Notes under the pieces: model-generated | What the model saw: the letters and a program-made list of their open reading frames with translations, nothing else | Told to the model about the DNA's origin: nothing | The model's database searches: none | Assembly (NCBI RefSeq): GCF_009602465.1 | Contig: NZ_WBKP01000005.1 | Location: 62,001 to 126,000, forward strand | From: Cumulibacter manganitolerans | GTDB lineage: Bacteria; Actinomycetota; Actinomycetes; Mycobacteriales; Antricoccaceae | Direction of reading: 5' to 3' | Length of the DNA stretch: 64,000 nt | In this document: one piece after another, positions 37,250 through 44,657 of the stretch | How positions within the stretch are numbered: position 1 is the first letter of the stretch | Layout of the letters: the number at the start of each line of letters is the position of its first letter | Translations under genes and position numbers: made by a program

Positions 37250-37325
37250 TGGTGGAGCTAAGGGGACTCGAACCCCTGACCCCCTGCATGCCATGCAGGT
37301 GCGCTACCAGCTGCGCCATAGCCCC
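37250..37325 (-). tRNA. tRNA-Ala(GGC)
   Basis: The cloverleaf is complete: acceptor GGGGCTA/TAGCTCC, anticodon stem CCTGC/GCAGG with loop ATGGCAT (anticodon GGC, reading GCC), and T-loop TTCGAGT. The terminal CCA is encoded (37250-37252), unlike the other two tRNA genes in the window. Confidence 0.95.
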
Positions 37326-37343
37326 GTACTGCGAGAGATGACT

Positions 37344-38567
37344 CTACACCTGTTGCTCGGGCGCCGCACGGCGGGGTGGCGCACGTCGCGTCCCGCGTAC
37401 CGCCAGCCCCGAGGTGATCTCCGCCAGCTCCTCGTCGCTGGCGATGTCGACGGACCGGACGTCGCGCGTCTCCTGCGGCGTACGCCGCACCGAACGCGCC
37501 ACCATGCCGATCAGCAGCCCGAGGCCGAGGCCGACCACGCACGCCACGATCAGGCGCACCAGCCACTCCGGACCGGTGTGCTCGAGCTGGGAGCGGGTGA
37601 TCGCCGGAAGGTCCGAGGTGCCCTGCAGCGCCGCGAGGGCGCCCGCTCCCCCGATCAGGTAGCGCGCTGCGGCGGATCCTCTGCGCAGCGCGGCGACGCC
37701 GAGCGCGCAGAGCCCCGCGACCGCGAGCGCCGGTACGGCGGCGGAGGCCAGTACGAAGCCGAGGCTGCCCTGGTAGGCGTCCTCGGGCAAGGGAGTGAGC
37801 GCGGCCTGCCCGATCGCCGCCGCGCCCAGCACGCAAGCGGCCACCACGAGCGGCGCGTCACCCGCACCGCGCGAACCGTTGGTTAAGGCGGAGCGGCGAC
37901 CCGCCACACCGGCGACCACGCCGGCCAGCCCGAATCCCGCGGTCGCCAGCCACCAGGGTGCGGGGCTCGCGGGCACCCAGTACAGCTGCCCGGTGATCGT
38001 CGACTCCGGACGGTCGCCCTGGGTCGCGTAGATGTGCCAGTCGCGGATCACGTGGTGCTCGGTACCGGGATCGTCGCTCACCGCCGCCGGCGGCTCGGGG
38101 AGCATCCAGTGGATCCGGTGGTCGTGCCATCGGTAGACGCCGGTGTCGGAGACCTTCTTCCAGACGGGCGCACCCTCGCCGCGGTCGTCCGCCAGCCGAG
38201 CGGGCACGTCGCCGCCCATGCGGCTGGCGTTCAGGTAGGCCGCCTGGCTCTCCGTGTTGACCCACACGCCGTCCACGCTGGCCTTCAGATAGGGATCGCG
38301 GTCGCCGGGCTCCTTGTGCTGGTAGCCGTAGACGATCACCGGCGTGCGGGACGTCGATCGCACCTCGATGCGGTCCGCGGCGTCGGTGAGCCGGAACGTG
38401 ACACCGTCGAGCGCCGGGCTGACGCTGGTGATCTCGCCGCGGTAGCTCGACGGCTCGCGTCCGCCGCCGAAGTGTGCGGCCGCGACGTCCGCGCCGCCGA
38501 TCACCAGGCAGACGAGGGCGAGCGCCATCACCACCACGTCGGCGAACCGGCGCAGCAGCAGGGTCAC
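37344..38567 (-). CDS. exported/membrane protein of the Sco-CopCD cluster with mature N-terminal His
   Basis: The 407-residue protein begins with a signal peptide predicted to end ADVAAA, leaving His as the first mature residue (HFGGGREPS). An extracytoplasmic domain of about 170 residues follows, with YQHKEPGD and a WHDHRIHWM motif, then about five membrane helices and a basic cytoplasmic tail. It is the last gene of the anti-sigma - CopCD - PCuAC - Sco run and overlaps sco by four bases (GTGA). N-terminal His is a hallmark of copper sites in CopC and LPMO-like proteins, so a copper-binding role is likely. No named family is recognised. Confidence 0.8.
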   Translation of the reverse strand: MTLLLRRFADVVVMALALVCLVIGGADVAAAHFGGGREPSSYRGEITSVSPALDGVTFRLTDAADRIEVRSTSRTPVIVYGYQHKEPGDRDPYLKASVDGVWVNTESQAAYLNASRMGGDVPARLADDRGEGAPVWKKVSDTGVYRWHDHRIHWMLPEPPAAVSDDPGTEHHVIRDWHIYATQGDRPESTITGQLYWVPASPAPWWLATAGFGLAGVVAGVAGRRSALTNGSRGAGDAPLVVAACVLGAAAIGQAALTPLPEDAYQGSLGFVLASAAVPALAVAGLCALGVAALRRGSAAARYLIGGAGALAALQGTSDLPAITRSQLEHTGPEWLVRLIVACVVGLGLGLLIGMVARSVRRTPQETRDVRSVDIASDEELAEITSGLAVRGTRRAPPRRAAPEQQV

Positions 38568-39202
38568 TTCACGCCGATCGGCAGGTCGTGCCCGATGTCG
38601 TCGGCGTTGGTGTTCGCCAGCCACGCCACGTGCGCCTCGTTCGATGTGCCGTAGTAGATCGCCATCGTCGAGTGCGTCTTGCCGCCGTCCTCGGCGACCG
38701 GGACGCCGGTGGTGCTCTGCGCGGCCTCGACCGACGCGACGTCGCCGGTCAGCCCGACGTACTTCACCGGCAGCGCCCCGTCGAACTTCGACAGGTACGA
38801 GGCCAGCACCGGCGGCGTGTCGGTCACCGGATCGGTGCTGACGAAGACCACCTGCAGCTTCGAGCGGATGTCCTTCGGCGCCGCGTCGATCGCCGCGGAG
38901 AGCTGGCCCATGATGAGCGGGCACACGTCCGGGCAGTGCGTGTAGCCGAAGTAGAGGATGGTGGGGACGCCGGTCGTCCGGGCCTTGAAGTCGTACGGCT
39001 GACCGGTCTGGTCGGTGAGCGTGAAGCTCGGCCGCTGCCATTCGGGGTTCAGCTCGACGCCGCGGTACGCCGAGTCGTTGGCGACCTGCGAGACGCTCGC
39101 GACACCACCGCCCTGATCCGATGCGGCGCAGCCGGTCAGCGCGAGGGATGCGCCCACGAGGAGCGCGGCGGTCGAACGAAGTCGGCGGAGCATGATGTCC
39201 AT
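38564..39202 (-). CDS. Sco1/SenC-type copper metallochaperone lipoprotein
   Basis: The 212-residue protein has a lipobox (LALTGC, lipidated Cys25) and a thioredoxin fold with the copper ligands CPDVC (Cys90, Cys94) and His in GKTHST (about 177). Sco proteins reduce and load the CuA site of cytochrome oxidase subunit II. ATG at 39202 is used; ATG at 39193 is also possible. It lies between the PCuAC gene and the unknown membrane gene and complements ctaD at 16 kb. Confidence 0.93.
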   Translation of the reverse strand: MDIMLRRLRSTAALLVGASLALTGCAASDQGGGVASVSQVANDSAYRGVELNPEWQRPSFTLTDQTGQPYDFKARTTGVPTILYFGYTHCPDVCPLIMGQLSAAIDAAPKDIRSKLQVVFVSTDPVTDTPPVLASYLSKFDGALPVKYVGLTGDVASVEAAQSTTGVPVAEDGGKTHSTMAIYYGTSNEAHVAWLANTNADDIGHDLPIGVK

Positions 39203-39228
39203 TCTCTCGTGTTTCCGTGGTGGCTTGG

Positions 39229-39774
39229 TCACGTCGACGGCGCCCGCTCGGTGAGACCGACCACCGGCGCCTTCACGGTGATCGTTCCGGCGTGCTCGAG
39301 CACCAGCTTCAGGTTCACCGTCGAGCCCGGGACGATCGTCCCAGTGACGCCGTCGAGCATGAGGTGCCCGGACCCCGGCTGCAGGGTGACCACGTCGCCG
39401 GGCTCGAGCACCACCGTGGGGCTCGGCACCATCGACCCGGAGTCCATCGGCCCCTCGTCCGACATCGGCTTCTTGCCGACGTCGTGCAGCATCGCCGACT
39501 TCGCGACCGGGCTCGACACCGCGACCACGGTGTCGGCCGTGTCTCCGATGTTGCGGATGGTGAAGTAGGCCGCGGCGGTGTCCGTCGCGGGCTCCCGTAC
39601 GTAGGCGCCGTACACCGCGATGCCGCCCTGCGTCACCGCGTCGGAGGGCAGCCGCGGGCTCCGGTCGCCGCCGCGCAGCCCCATCACGAGGGCGGTCGCG
39701 CCCAGCACCACCGCGAGCAGCGCGATCACCAGCCGCCACGGCAGCCGTCCAGGATCGACCTGATCAACCGACAT
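39229..39774 (-). CDS. PCuAC copper chaperone, membrane-anchored
   Basis: The 181-residue protein has an N-terminal anchor helix (about 14-33) and a PCuAC domain with the H-x10-M...H-x-M style Cu(I) site: MLHDVGKKPM and GSGHLML. PCuAC works with Sco to deliver copper to cytochrome oxidase outside the membrane. Its start overlaps the CopCD gene by 11 bases and sco follows after 26 bases. A short Met/Ser/Gly insertion (SDEGPMDSGSM) between the ligand motifs adds further Met residues. Confidence 0.9.
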   Translation of the reverse strand: MSVDQVDPGRLPWRLVIALLAVVLGATALVMGLRGGDRSPRLPSDAVTQGGIAVYGAYVREPATDTAAAYFTIRNIGDTADTVVAVSSPVAKSAMLHDVGKKPMSDEGPMDSGSMVPSPTVVLEPGDVVTLQPGSGHLMLDGVTGTIVPGSTVNLKLVLEHAGTITVKAPVVGLTERAPST

Positions 39775-41434
39775 CGATGCTCCCCTCCGCGCTCACCACG
39801 CCGAAGCCGGCCTCGGTGAACGTCACCGAGACCGTCCAGCCGCCGGACGCCGGCAGCTCGACACCGCTCGCGATGAAGTGTCCGGTGCCCACATTGCGGG
39901 CGGTGACGTCGAGCGGGCCGATCTGCGCCGCCGCGTTCTGCACGGTCACCGTGACCGCGTCGAGGTCGGCGAGCGCGTTGCTCCGGTCGAAGACGTACAG
40001 GTGCAGCGTGTTGGGTCCCTTGCGCGCCGGATCGAGGCTCGCTTGCGCCACATAGCCGTTGTCGAAGGAGATCTGCGCATCCCGGGCGACCGCATAGGTG
40101 TCCCGGGCCGGCGGCGTGGCGACGAGCACGGCCGCGACCGCGATCGCCGCCAGGCCGGCCACGGCCTCCGCGACCAGCGGACGCCGCAGCCGCGACAACG
40201 CCTGCCGCGCGTCATCGTCCGGCAGCGGGGACGACCGGCTCCGCAGCAACCGCCGGGTGAGCACGGCCGCGCCGAGCGCGACCGCGAGCAGGGTCGTCTT
40301 GGCCACCAGCAGCCGGCCGTACGCCGTCCCGAACAGCGCTCCCCAGGAGCCAACCCGGACCCACGCCTCGGCCACGCCGGTCACGACGATGACGCTCACC
40401 AGGGCGGCCGCGACCGGGGAGAAGCGCAGCGCTACCGCGCGCTGCTCGTTGGCGCTCAGGCCGGCCGCGCCGAGCACGGCCAGCAGCAGGACCGCGAGGC
40501 CGCCGATCCACGCCGCGGCCGCCGACAGGTGCACCGTGCCGCCGAGGACGGCCAGCCACGGGAGGCCGTCGGAGACCGCGTGCCCACTCGCCGCGTACGT
40601 CGCCGCGGTAGCGACCACGGTCCCCGCCGCTGCCCAGGCCACCGGCCTGCGGTCGCGGTCGGCGTCGTACCACTCCCACAGCAGCACCCCCAGGACGCCG
40701 AGCAGCACGAGGCGCACGGCGCTCATGCGACCCACCTCCGTCTCGAGCGTCGCCGACATCAGCGTGGGATCGAGAACCGAGCCGACGCCTCGACCGGCGG
40801 CGTACGGGCCTTGCAGCAGACCACCGAGCACCGTCGCGCCCAGCGCCCCGTCGAACCCGATCCACGCCCACCGACGCAACCGCGCGACTGCCCGCATCGC
40901 CGGATCGAGCAGCGCCAGCAGCACGGCTCCGGCGAGCAGCGCGAGCCCGCTGTAGCCGATCCACCGCACGAGCGGGTACAGCACGCCGATCACCGGGTCG
41001 TCGCCCGCGCCGTCCAGCCGCGTGCCGTTGGAGTCGATCTGCGGAGGCGTCGCGTTGCCGACGGCGAAGGAGATCGCGCCGGCCACCGGATGCGAGTCGT
41101 CCGACAGCACGCGATAGGTCGCGACGTAGCCGCCGTCACCGAGCGCCGACGGCAGCGACACCTGCACGGCGCTGCCGTCGACCGACACGTTGCCGGTGTC
41201 GACGCGCTCCCCGGCGGCGTCCAGCACCCGCAGGTATCCGGCGGACAGGCTCACCGACTCCGAGAACTCGATGCGTACCGACGTCGGCGCGGTGGCCAGC
41301 ACGTCGCCGTTGCCCGGCGTCGAGGTGACGAGGGAGGCGTGCGCCCAGGCGGCGGTTCCGGTGCCGAGGACGGCGACGACGGCGAGCAGCACGGCCAGGA
41401 CCGTCCGCCGCACCCGGCAGATCAGCTGGGTCAC
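39764..41434 (-). CDS. CopC-CopD fusion copper transport protein
   Basis: The 556-residue protein joins a secreted CopC domain and an eight-helix CopD domain. After the signal peptide (ending AWA) the mature protein begins HASL, giving the N-terminal His of the CopC Cu(II) site; DDSHP supplies a further ligand. CopD helices contain conserved His in AASGHAV and GGTVHLSAAAAW. A C-terminal beta domain of about 110 residues follows the last helix. Proteins of this type import copper for cuproenzymes. GTG start overlaps the anti-sigma stop (GTGA). Confidence 0.92.
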   Translation of the reverse strand: MTQLICRVRRTVLAVLLAVVAVLGTGTAAWAHASLVTSTPGNGDVLATAPTSVRIEFSESVSLSAGYLRVLDAAGERVDTGNVSVDGSAVQVSLPSALGDGGYVATYRVLSDDSHPVAGAISFAVGNATPPQIDSNGTRLDGAGDDPVIGVLYPLVRWIGYSGLALLAGAVLLALLDPAMRAVARLRRWAWIGFDGALGATVLGGLLQGPYAAGRGVGSVLDPTLMSATLETEVGRMSAVRLVLLGVLGVLLWEWYDADRDRRPVAWAAAGTVVATAATYAASGHAVSDGLPWLAVLGGTVHLSAAAAWIGGLAVLLLAVLGAAGLSANEQRAVALRFSPVAAALVSVIVVTGVAEAWVRVGSWGALFGTAYGRLLVAKTTLLAVALGAAVLTRRLLRSRSSPLPDDDARQALSRLRRPLVAEAVAGLAAIAVAAVLVATPPARDTYAVARDAQISFDNGYVAQASLDPARKGPNTLHLYVFDRSNALADLDAVTVTVQNAAAQIGPLDVTARNVGTGHFIASGVELPASGGWTVSVTFTEAGFGVVSAEGSIDVG

Positions 41435-42111
41435 CGCGGCATCAACCCACCCAGCCGTGCAGATGCGGACGGCTCGGCGGCCGGCACCGGCCGCCAACCG
41501 CGACGCCGCCGCATCAGCCACGCCACCACCGCCACCAGGAGCAGCCCGAGAGCGACCAGCGCGTGCGAGAGCACCCGCTGCACCGAGACCGCCCCGTCGG
41601 CCAGGTCGCGCACCGAGGCATAGCCGAGGACGGCCACCAGGCCGCCGATCGTCGGCAGCAGGGCGAACGCGGCGTGCGGGCGCAGCGCGGCCGTAGCGAG
41701 CCCGAGGCCGATCGCGATGTTCCACGCGCCGGACTCCGCGGCGGCGTGCAGGCCCTCGTCGTGCGAGCTGCCGAGCAGCAGCAGGACGCCGACGACGAGC
41801 TGTGCGATGGCCACCGCCATCAGTGCGGCGCGCGCCAGCGACAGGCCGAAGGACGGCCGCGGGACGCTGCCGAGAATCGCCGAGAGGATCCGCTCGGTCA
41901 GGTCAGGGACGTCGTCCGCGGCGCGCATCCGCAGCGGACGCAGCAGGCTCGGCACGTCGCGGGCCCACGCGGCACACTGCGCGCAGCGCGCCAGGTGCAG
42001 GGACGTCTCGACCGGCGCCGGCTCGCCGTCGAGCTGCGCCGACAGCGCCTCGCGGCACGTCGCGCAGGTCACGTCGAGCCCCGCACTACCCTGGTCGTCA
42101 GCTGTCCGCAC
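41431..42111 (-). CDS. zinc-finger (ZAS) anti-sigma factor, membrane bound
   Basis: The 226-residue protein has an N-terminal anti-sigma zinc module, His39-x3-Cys43-x2-Cys46 with Cys16/Cys19 upstream, followed by about five membrane helices. It would hold the divergently encoded SigC-like factor inactive at the membrane and release it on a periplasmic or copper signal. It heads the operon containing CopCD, PCuAC and Sco. GTG start at 42111. The number of membrane helices is higher than the single one usual in such proteins. Confidence 0.85.
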   Translation of the reverse strand: MRTADDQGSAGLDVTCATCREALSAQLDGEPAPVETSLHLARCAQCAAWARDVPSLLRPLRMRAADDVPDLTERILSAILGSVPRPSFGLSLARAALMAVAIAQLVVGVLLLLGSSHDEGLHAAAESGAWNIAIGLGLATAALRPHAAFALLPTIGGLVAVLGYASVRDLADGAVSVQRVLSHALVALGLLLVAVVAWLMRRRRGWRPVPAAEPSASARLGGLMPR

Positions 42112-42141
42112 CGTCGCCTGCTTTCTCCCTCGGAGGGGGTA

Positions 42142-42168
42142 GTCGACCTGCCGGCACCGAAAGTTCCC
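42142..42168 (-). promoter_or_regulatory. candidate ECF-type promoter of the anti-sigma/CopCD operon
   Basis: On the minus strand GGGAAC (42163-42168) is followed after about 17 bases by CGAC (42142-42145), spacing and composition like ECF promoters (GGAAC...CGTC). It lies about 30 bases before the anti-sigma start, in the gap shared with sigC. If real, the sigma factor would autoregulate the copper operon. Confidence 0.35.
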
Positions 42169-42185
42169 GACCCGAAGCGAGCCCG

Positions 42186-42737
42186 ATGAACAACGCGCCT
42201 ACCTCGGCCGAGGTCACGCGGTGGGCGATCCGGGCCGGCAAGGGCGACATGACGGCGATGGCGTTGTTCGTGCGCGCCACCCAGGGCGAGGTGTGGCGGG
42301 TGTGCGCGCACCTCGGCAACCGATGGGCCGCCGAGGACCTGACGCAGGAGGTCTACCTGCGGGCCCACCGGTCGCTGCCGAGGTTCCGGGGTGACTCCTC
42401 CGCGCGAACCTGGCTGCTGACCATCGCCCGGCGCGTGTGCGCCGACCACGTGCGCGAGCAGCAGCGCCGCCCCAAGACCGCTCCGCTGGACGAGGCCGCC
42501 GAACCCGTCGACGAGGGCGGCGACCCCGCGTCGTACGCCGCGCTGCGCGGCCTGCTGGAGACCATCGACCCCGACCGCAAGGAAGCTTTCGTGCTGACCC
42601 AGTTGCTTGGGCTCGGCTACGCCGAGGCCGCGGACGTGTGCGGGTGCCCGGTGGGAACGATCCGGTCGCGGGTCGCCCGAGCCCGCGACGACCTGGCGAG
42701 CGCCGTCCGCGCCGCGGAGGACGTCGCCGCCGGCTGA
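42186..42737 (+). CDS. sigC: ECF RNA polymerase sigma factor, SigC-type
   Basis: The 183-residue protein has sigma region 2 (EDLTQEVYLRAHRSLPRF, followed by SSARTWLLTIARR) and region 4 (GLGYAEAADVCGCPVGTIRSRVARARDDL). The CGCPVGTIRSRVARARD segment and overall layout closely follow Mycobacterium SigC. It diverges from an operon of anti-sigma, copper import and Sco genes. ATG at 42186 is chosen because it starts just ahead of region 2, as in the family. A 19-base tandem repeat spans its stop codon. Confidence 0.93.
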   Translation: MNNAPTSAEVTRWAIRAGKGDMTAMALFVRATQGEVWRVCAHLGNRWAAEDLTQEVYLRAHRSLPRFRGDSSARTWLLTIARRVCADHVREQQRRPKTAPLDEAAEPVDEGGDPASYAALRGLLETIDPDRKEAFVLTQLLGLGYAEAADVCGCPVGTIRSRVARARDDLASAVRAAEDVAAG

Positions 42738-42766
42738 GGCCGATACCGCCGGCTGAGGCCGATACC
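42729..42766 (+). repeat. 19-base tandem repeat across the sigC stop codon
   Basis: GCCGGCTGAGGCCGATACC occurs twice head-to-tail (42729-42747 and 42748-42766). The first copy contains the sigC stop codon. The rest of the gap to the next gene (42767-42952) contains a GC-rich stretch with a CCCCGGGAAAAA run but no feature that I can identify. Confidence 0.8.
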
Positions 42767-42952
42767 GCCGCTGTGCTGGGGATATGGCCGCCTGCGCAGC
42801 CCCCGCAAAACCCCGGGAAAAATCTTCGGATCCTTGAGGAACCTGGCGGCACGGGTGAGCATCAACTAGAGGCACAACCTGATCGTGCCGATGCGGCACC
42901 CCCCTGATCATCCACTCAGACACTCAAGTGCCTTTTCCACAAGGAGACCATC

Positions 42953-43603
42953 ATGGAGTACTTCGACACTGACGGCAACGGCGTTGCCGACTCGGTCGGC
43001 TACGACACCAACGGGGACGGTGTCCTCGACACCTTCGAGGTCGACACCGACGGCGACCAGTGGGCCGACACCACCGTCACCGACTTCAACAACGACGGCT
43101 ACGCGGACGGCTACGCCGCCGACCCCTCGGCGCCCGGCGGTGACTACTACGCCGGCGGAGAGACCACCGCGGCCGGTGGCCACACCTACGACTCGGACGG
43201 CGACGGCGTCGCCGACCAGGTCGGCTACGACACCAACGGCGACGGCGTCGACGACACCTACAACATCGACACCAACGGCGACCAGTGGACCGACACGACC
43301 GTGACCGACTTCGATCACGACGGCTACGCGGACGCCGGTTCGTCGCAGCCCTACGCCAACCAGTACGACACCGGTGGCTCGGCCGGCGGCTCGACGTCCT
43401 CCGGCTCGTCGGGGTCGGCCGCGGCGTCGTCCGGCCCGCACTACTACGACTCGGACGGTGACGGCGTCGCCGACCAGATCGGCTACGACACCGACGGGAA
43501 CGGCGTCGACGACGTGTACGAGGTCGACACGGACGGCGACCAGTACACCGACACCACCGTCACCGACTTCGACGAGGACGGCTGGTCGGACCAGCAGGTC
43601 TAG
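42953..43603 (+). CDS. acidic protein with twelve calcium-type loops in three 48-residue blocks
   Basis: The 216-residue protein has three blocks of exactly 48 residues (5-52, 80-127, 166-213), joined by Gly/Ser/Ala/Tyr-rich linkers. Each block holds four D-x-[DN]-x-[DN]-G-x-x-D loops starting every 13 residues (5, 18, 31, 44; 80, 93, 106, 119; 166, 179, 192, 205). The fourth loop of each block begins TVTDF. Such loops bind calcium in EF-hand, dockerin and thrombospondin type-3 proteins. No signal peptide or membrane helix is visible, so it appears cytoplasmic or exported by an unusual route. AAGGAG precedes the ATG. It lies after sigC and ends at a strong terminator. Confidence 0.85.
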   Translation: MEYFDTDGNGVADSVGYDTNGDGVLDTFEVDTDGDQWADTTVTDFNNDGYADGYAADPSAPGGDYYAGGETTAAGGHTYDSDGDGVADQVGYDTNGDGVDDTYNIDTNGDQWTDTTVTDFDHDGYADAGSSQPYANQYDTGGSAGGSTSSGSSGSAAASSGPHYYDSDGDGVADQIGYDTDGNGVDDVYEVDTDGDQYTDTTVTDFDEDGWSDQQV

Positions 43604-43617
43604 CCACATCGCACGTC

Positions 43618-43649
43618 AAGAGGGGCCAGGCAGCTGCCTGGCCCCTCTT
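43618..43649. terminator. perfect 32-base palindromic terminator
   Basis: Sixteen-base arms (43618-43633 and 43634-43649, AAGAGGGGCCAGGCAG and its complement) meet without a loop and end in CTCTTC. It lies between the calcium-loop gene and the converging YjbR gene, so it serves both. Confidence 0.88.
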
Positions 43650-43657
43650 CGCGTGTG

Positions 43658-44065
43658 TCAGCGAGCCTCGTCGAGGGCACGTACGAGACGCGTCGACGCG
43701 GTGTTGCGGTACGACGACTCGACGAGCTCGCCGACCTCGTCCCAGTCGGGCTCGGCGGTACGGAAGTCCAGCCCCAGCCAGCCGGCCGGCCCGTAGTAGC
43801 CGGGCACGAAGAAGCGCTCGTCCTGCAGCAGCGCCTCATGCTCGAGCTGGTCCGGCAGGAACAGCACCGACTGGGCGTACCGATCGCTCGCGTGGTCACC
43901 CTTCACGACGCCGCCGAAGACGGCGAACACCTTCTTGGTGTGGAACACGGGGTGTCCGTGCGAGGTCTTCTCGGTCGCCTCCGGCAGCGCGAGGCACACC
44001 TCGCGCAGCCGCGCGAGATACGGATCGTCGTCGGTGAAGCGCGGCGGATGTGCCATACCGGCCAC
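43658..44065 (-). CDS. MmcQ/YjbR family protein
   Basis: The 135-residue protein matches the YjbR/DUF419 fold (cytidylate-kinase-like alpha/beta, DNA-binding-like). LREVCLALPEATEKTSHGHPVFHTKKVFAVFG and GYYGPAGWLGLDF are family segments, given here in part. Function in the family is unknown. GTG at 44065 or ATG at 44056 could start it. It lies downstream of ssrA beyond a long hairpin. Confidence 0.85.
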   Translation of the reverse strand: MAGMAHPPRFTDDDPYLARLREVCLALPEATEKTSHGHPVFHTKKVFAVFGGVVKGDHASDRYAQSVLFLPDQLEHEALLQDERFFVPGYYGPAGWLGLDFRTAEPDWDEVGELVESSYRNTASTRLVRALDEAR

Positions 44066-44101
44066 GGTAGCCGACGGCCGGACGAGCTCCGGCCAGAAAC
44101 G

Positions 44102-44164
44102 AGTTCTGCGGGGCAGTAGGACACGCTATCGGGTGATTAGCGTGTCCTACTGCCCCGCAGAACT
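44102..44164 (-). terminator. 27-bp perfect inverted repeat after ssrA
   Basis: Arms of 27 bases (44102-44128 and 44138-44164) are perfectly complementary around a 9-base loop, starting eight bases past the tmRNA 3' end. The position fits the ssrA terminator, but the stem is unusually long and exact. Its sequence differs from the 31.9/48.6 kb palindrome family. Confidence 0.75.
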
Positions 44165-44171
44165 GGGGAAC

Positions 44172-44541
44172 GGTGGAGGTGGCGGGAATCGAACCCGCGT
44201 CCTATGGCGGTTTGACAGGGCTTCTCCGGGCGCAGTGCACGTGGTCGCTACTCGGCCCCAGGATTCATGTGCACAAGATCCTGTGACGGGCCCAGCCACT
44301 GTGAGATGTCCCGCGCGACCCCGTGGCCGGGTCGGTTGGTGATCCTCCTAGTCGATGCCAGGGTCCGGGCCGGAGGCCTCCCGGTCTGACAGACTCGCCT
44401 ACTGCTTAGGCAGCGAGGGCGAAGTCGCGCTGATTAGATTCGGCGCTTATTGGTTTACGACGCATGGTTAACGAGATCATCGTCGCCTTCCTCGGCCCGC
44501 TTCACCTGTCGCGACGTCCACAGTCGAGACCATTCACCCCC
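44172..44541 (-). ncRNA. ssrA: transfer-messenger RNA
   Basis: The roughly 370-nt RNA rescues stalled ribosomes with SmpB. Its 5' end GGGGGTGAATGG and 3' end GATTCCCGCCACCTCC form the tRNA-like acceptor, and the T-loop is TTCGATT. The tag frame at 44406-44444 encodes AESNQRDFALAA followed by TAA, close to actinobacterial tags ending RDFALAA. CCA is incompletely encoded. smpB lies 8.3 kb away at 52861 instead of adjacent. Confidence 0.96.
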
Positions 44542-44547
44542 GTGATG

Positions 44548-44581
44548 GGGATGACGCCGGTGAAAGCGTCATTGTCATCCC
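44548..44581 (-). promoter_or_regulatory. inverted repeats in the ssrA leader
   Basis: Two alternative hairpins overlap: GGGATGAC (44548-44555) with GTCATCCC (44574-44581), or ATGACGC (44551-44557) with GCGTCAT (44566-44572). They lie just upstream of the mature tmRNA 5' end, within the region where RNase P would cut. They may shape the precursor or mark the promoter; the remaining gap to 44657 shows only a possible -10 near TACATA. Confidence 0.35.
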
Positions 44582-44657
44582 TATGTAGTTGTCGGCCGTT
44601 CAGTGTACGTCGAAGGAACGGTCCCCCGCGAGCGGATATTCCCGCGGCGATGTCGGC

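Noticed and set aside
42127-42141. A third CsoR-type box in the sigC/anti-sigma gap
   Set aside because: Read on the minus strand it begins TACCC but its second half is GAGGG, not GGGTA, so it does not match the box layout.
42767-42952. Possible riboswitch (c-di-AMP-like) before the calcium-loop gene
   Set aside because: The CCCCGGGAAAAA run and nearby GC tracts recall one, but I could not build the conserved helices of any known class.
42908-43609. A 233-codon minus-strand frame made of Val/Arg/Gly repeats
   Set aside because: It is the mirror of the calcium-loop repeats; it lacks a ribosome site, and the plus-strand gene has AAGGAG and an acidic, well-ordered repeat.
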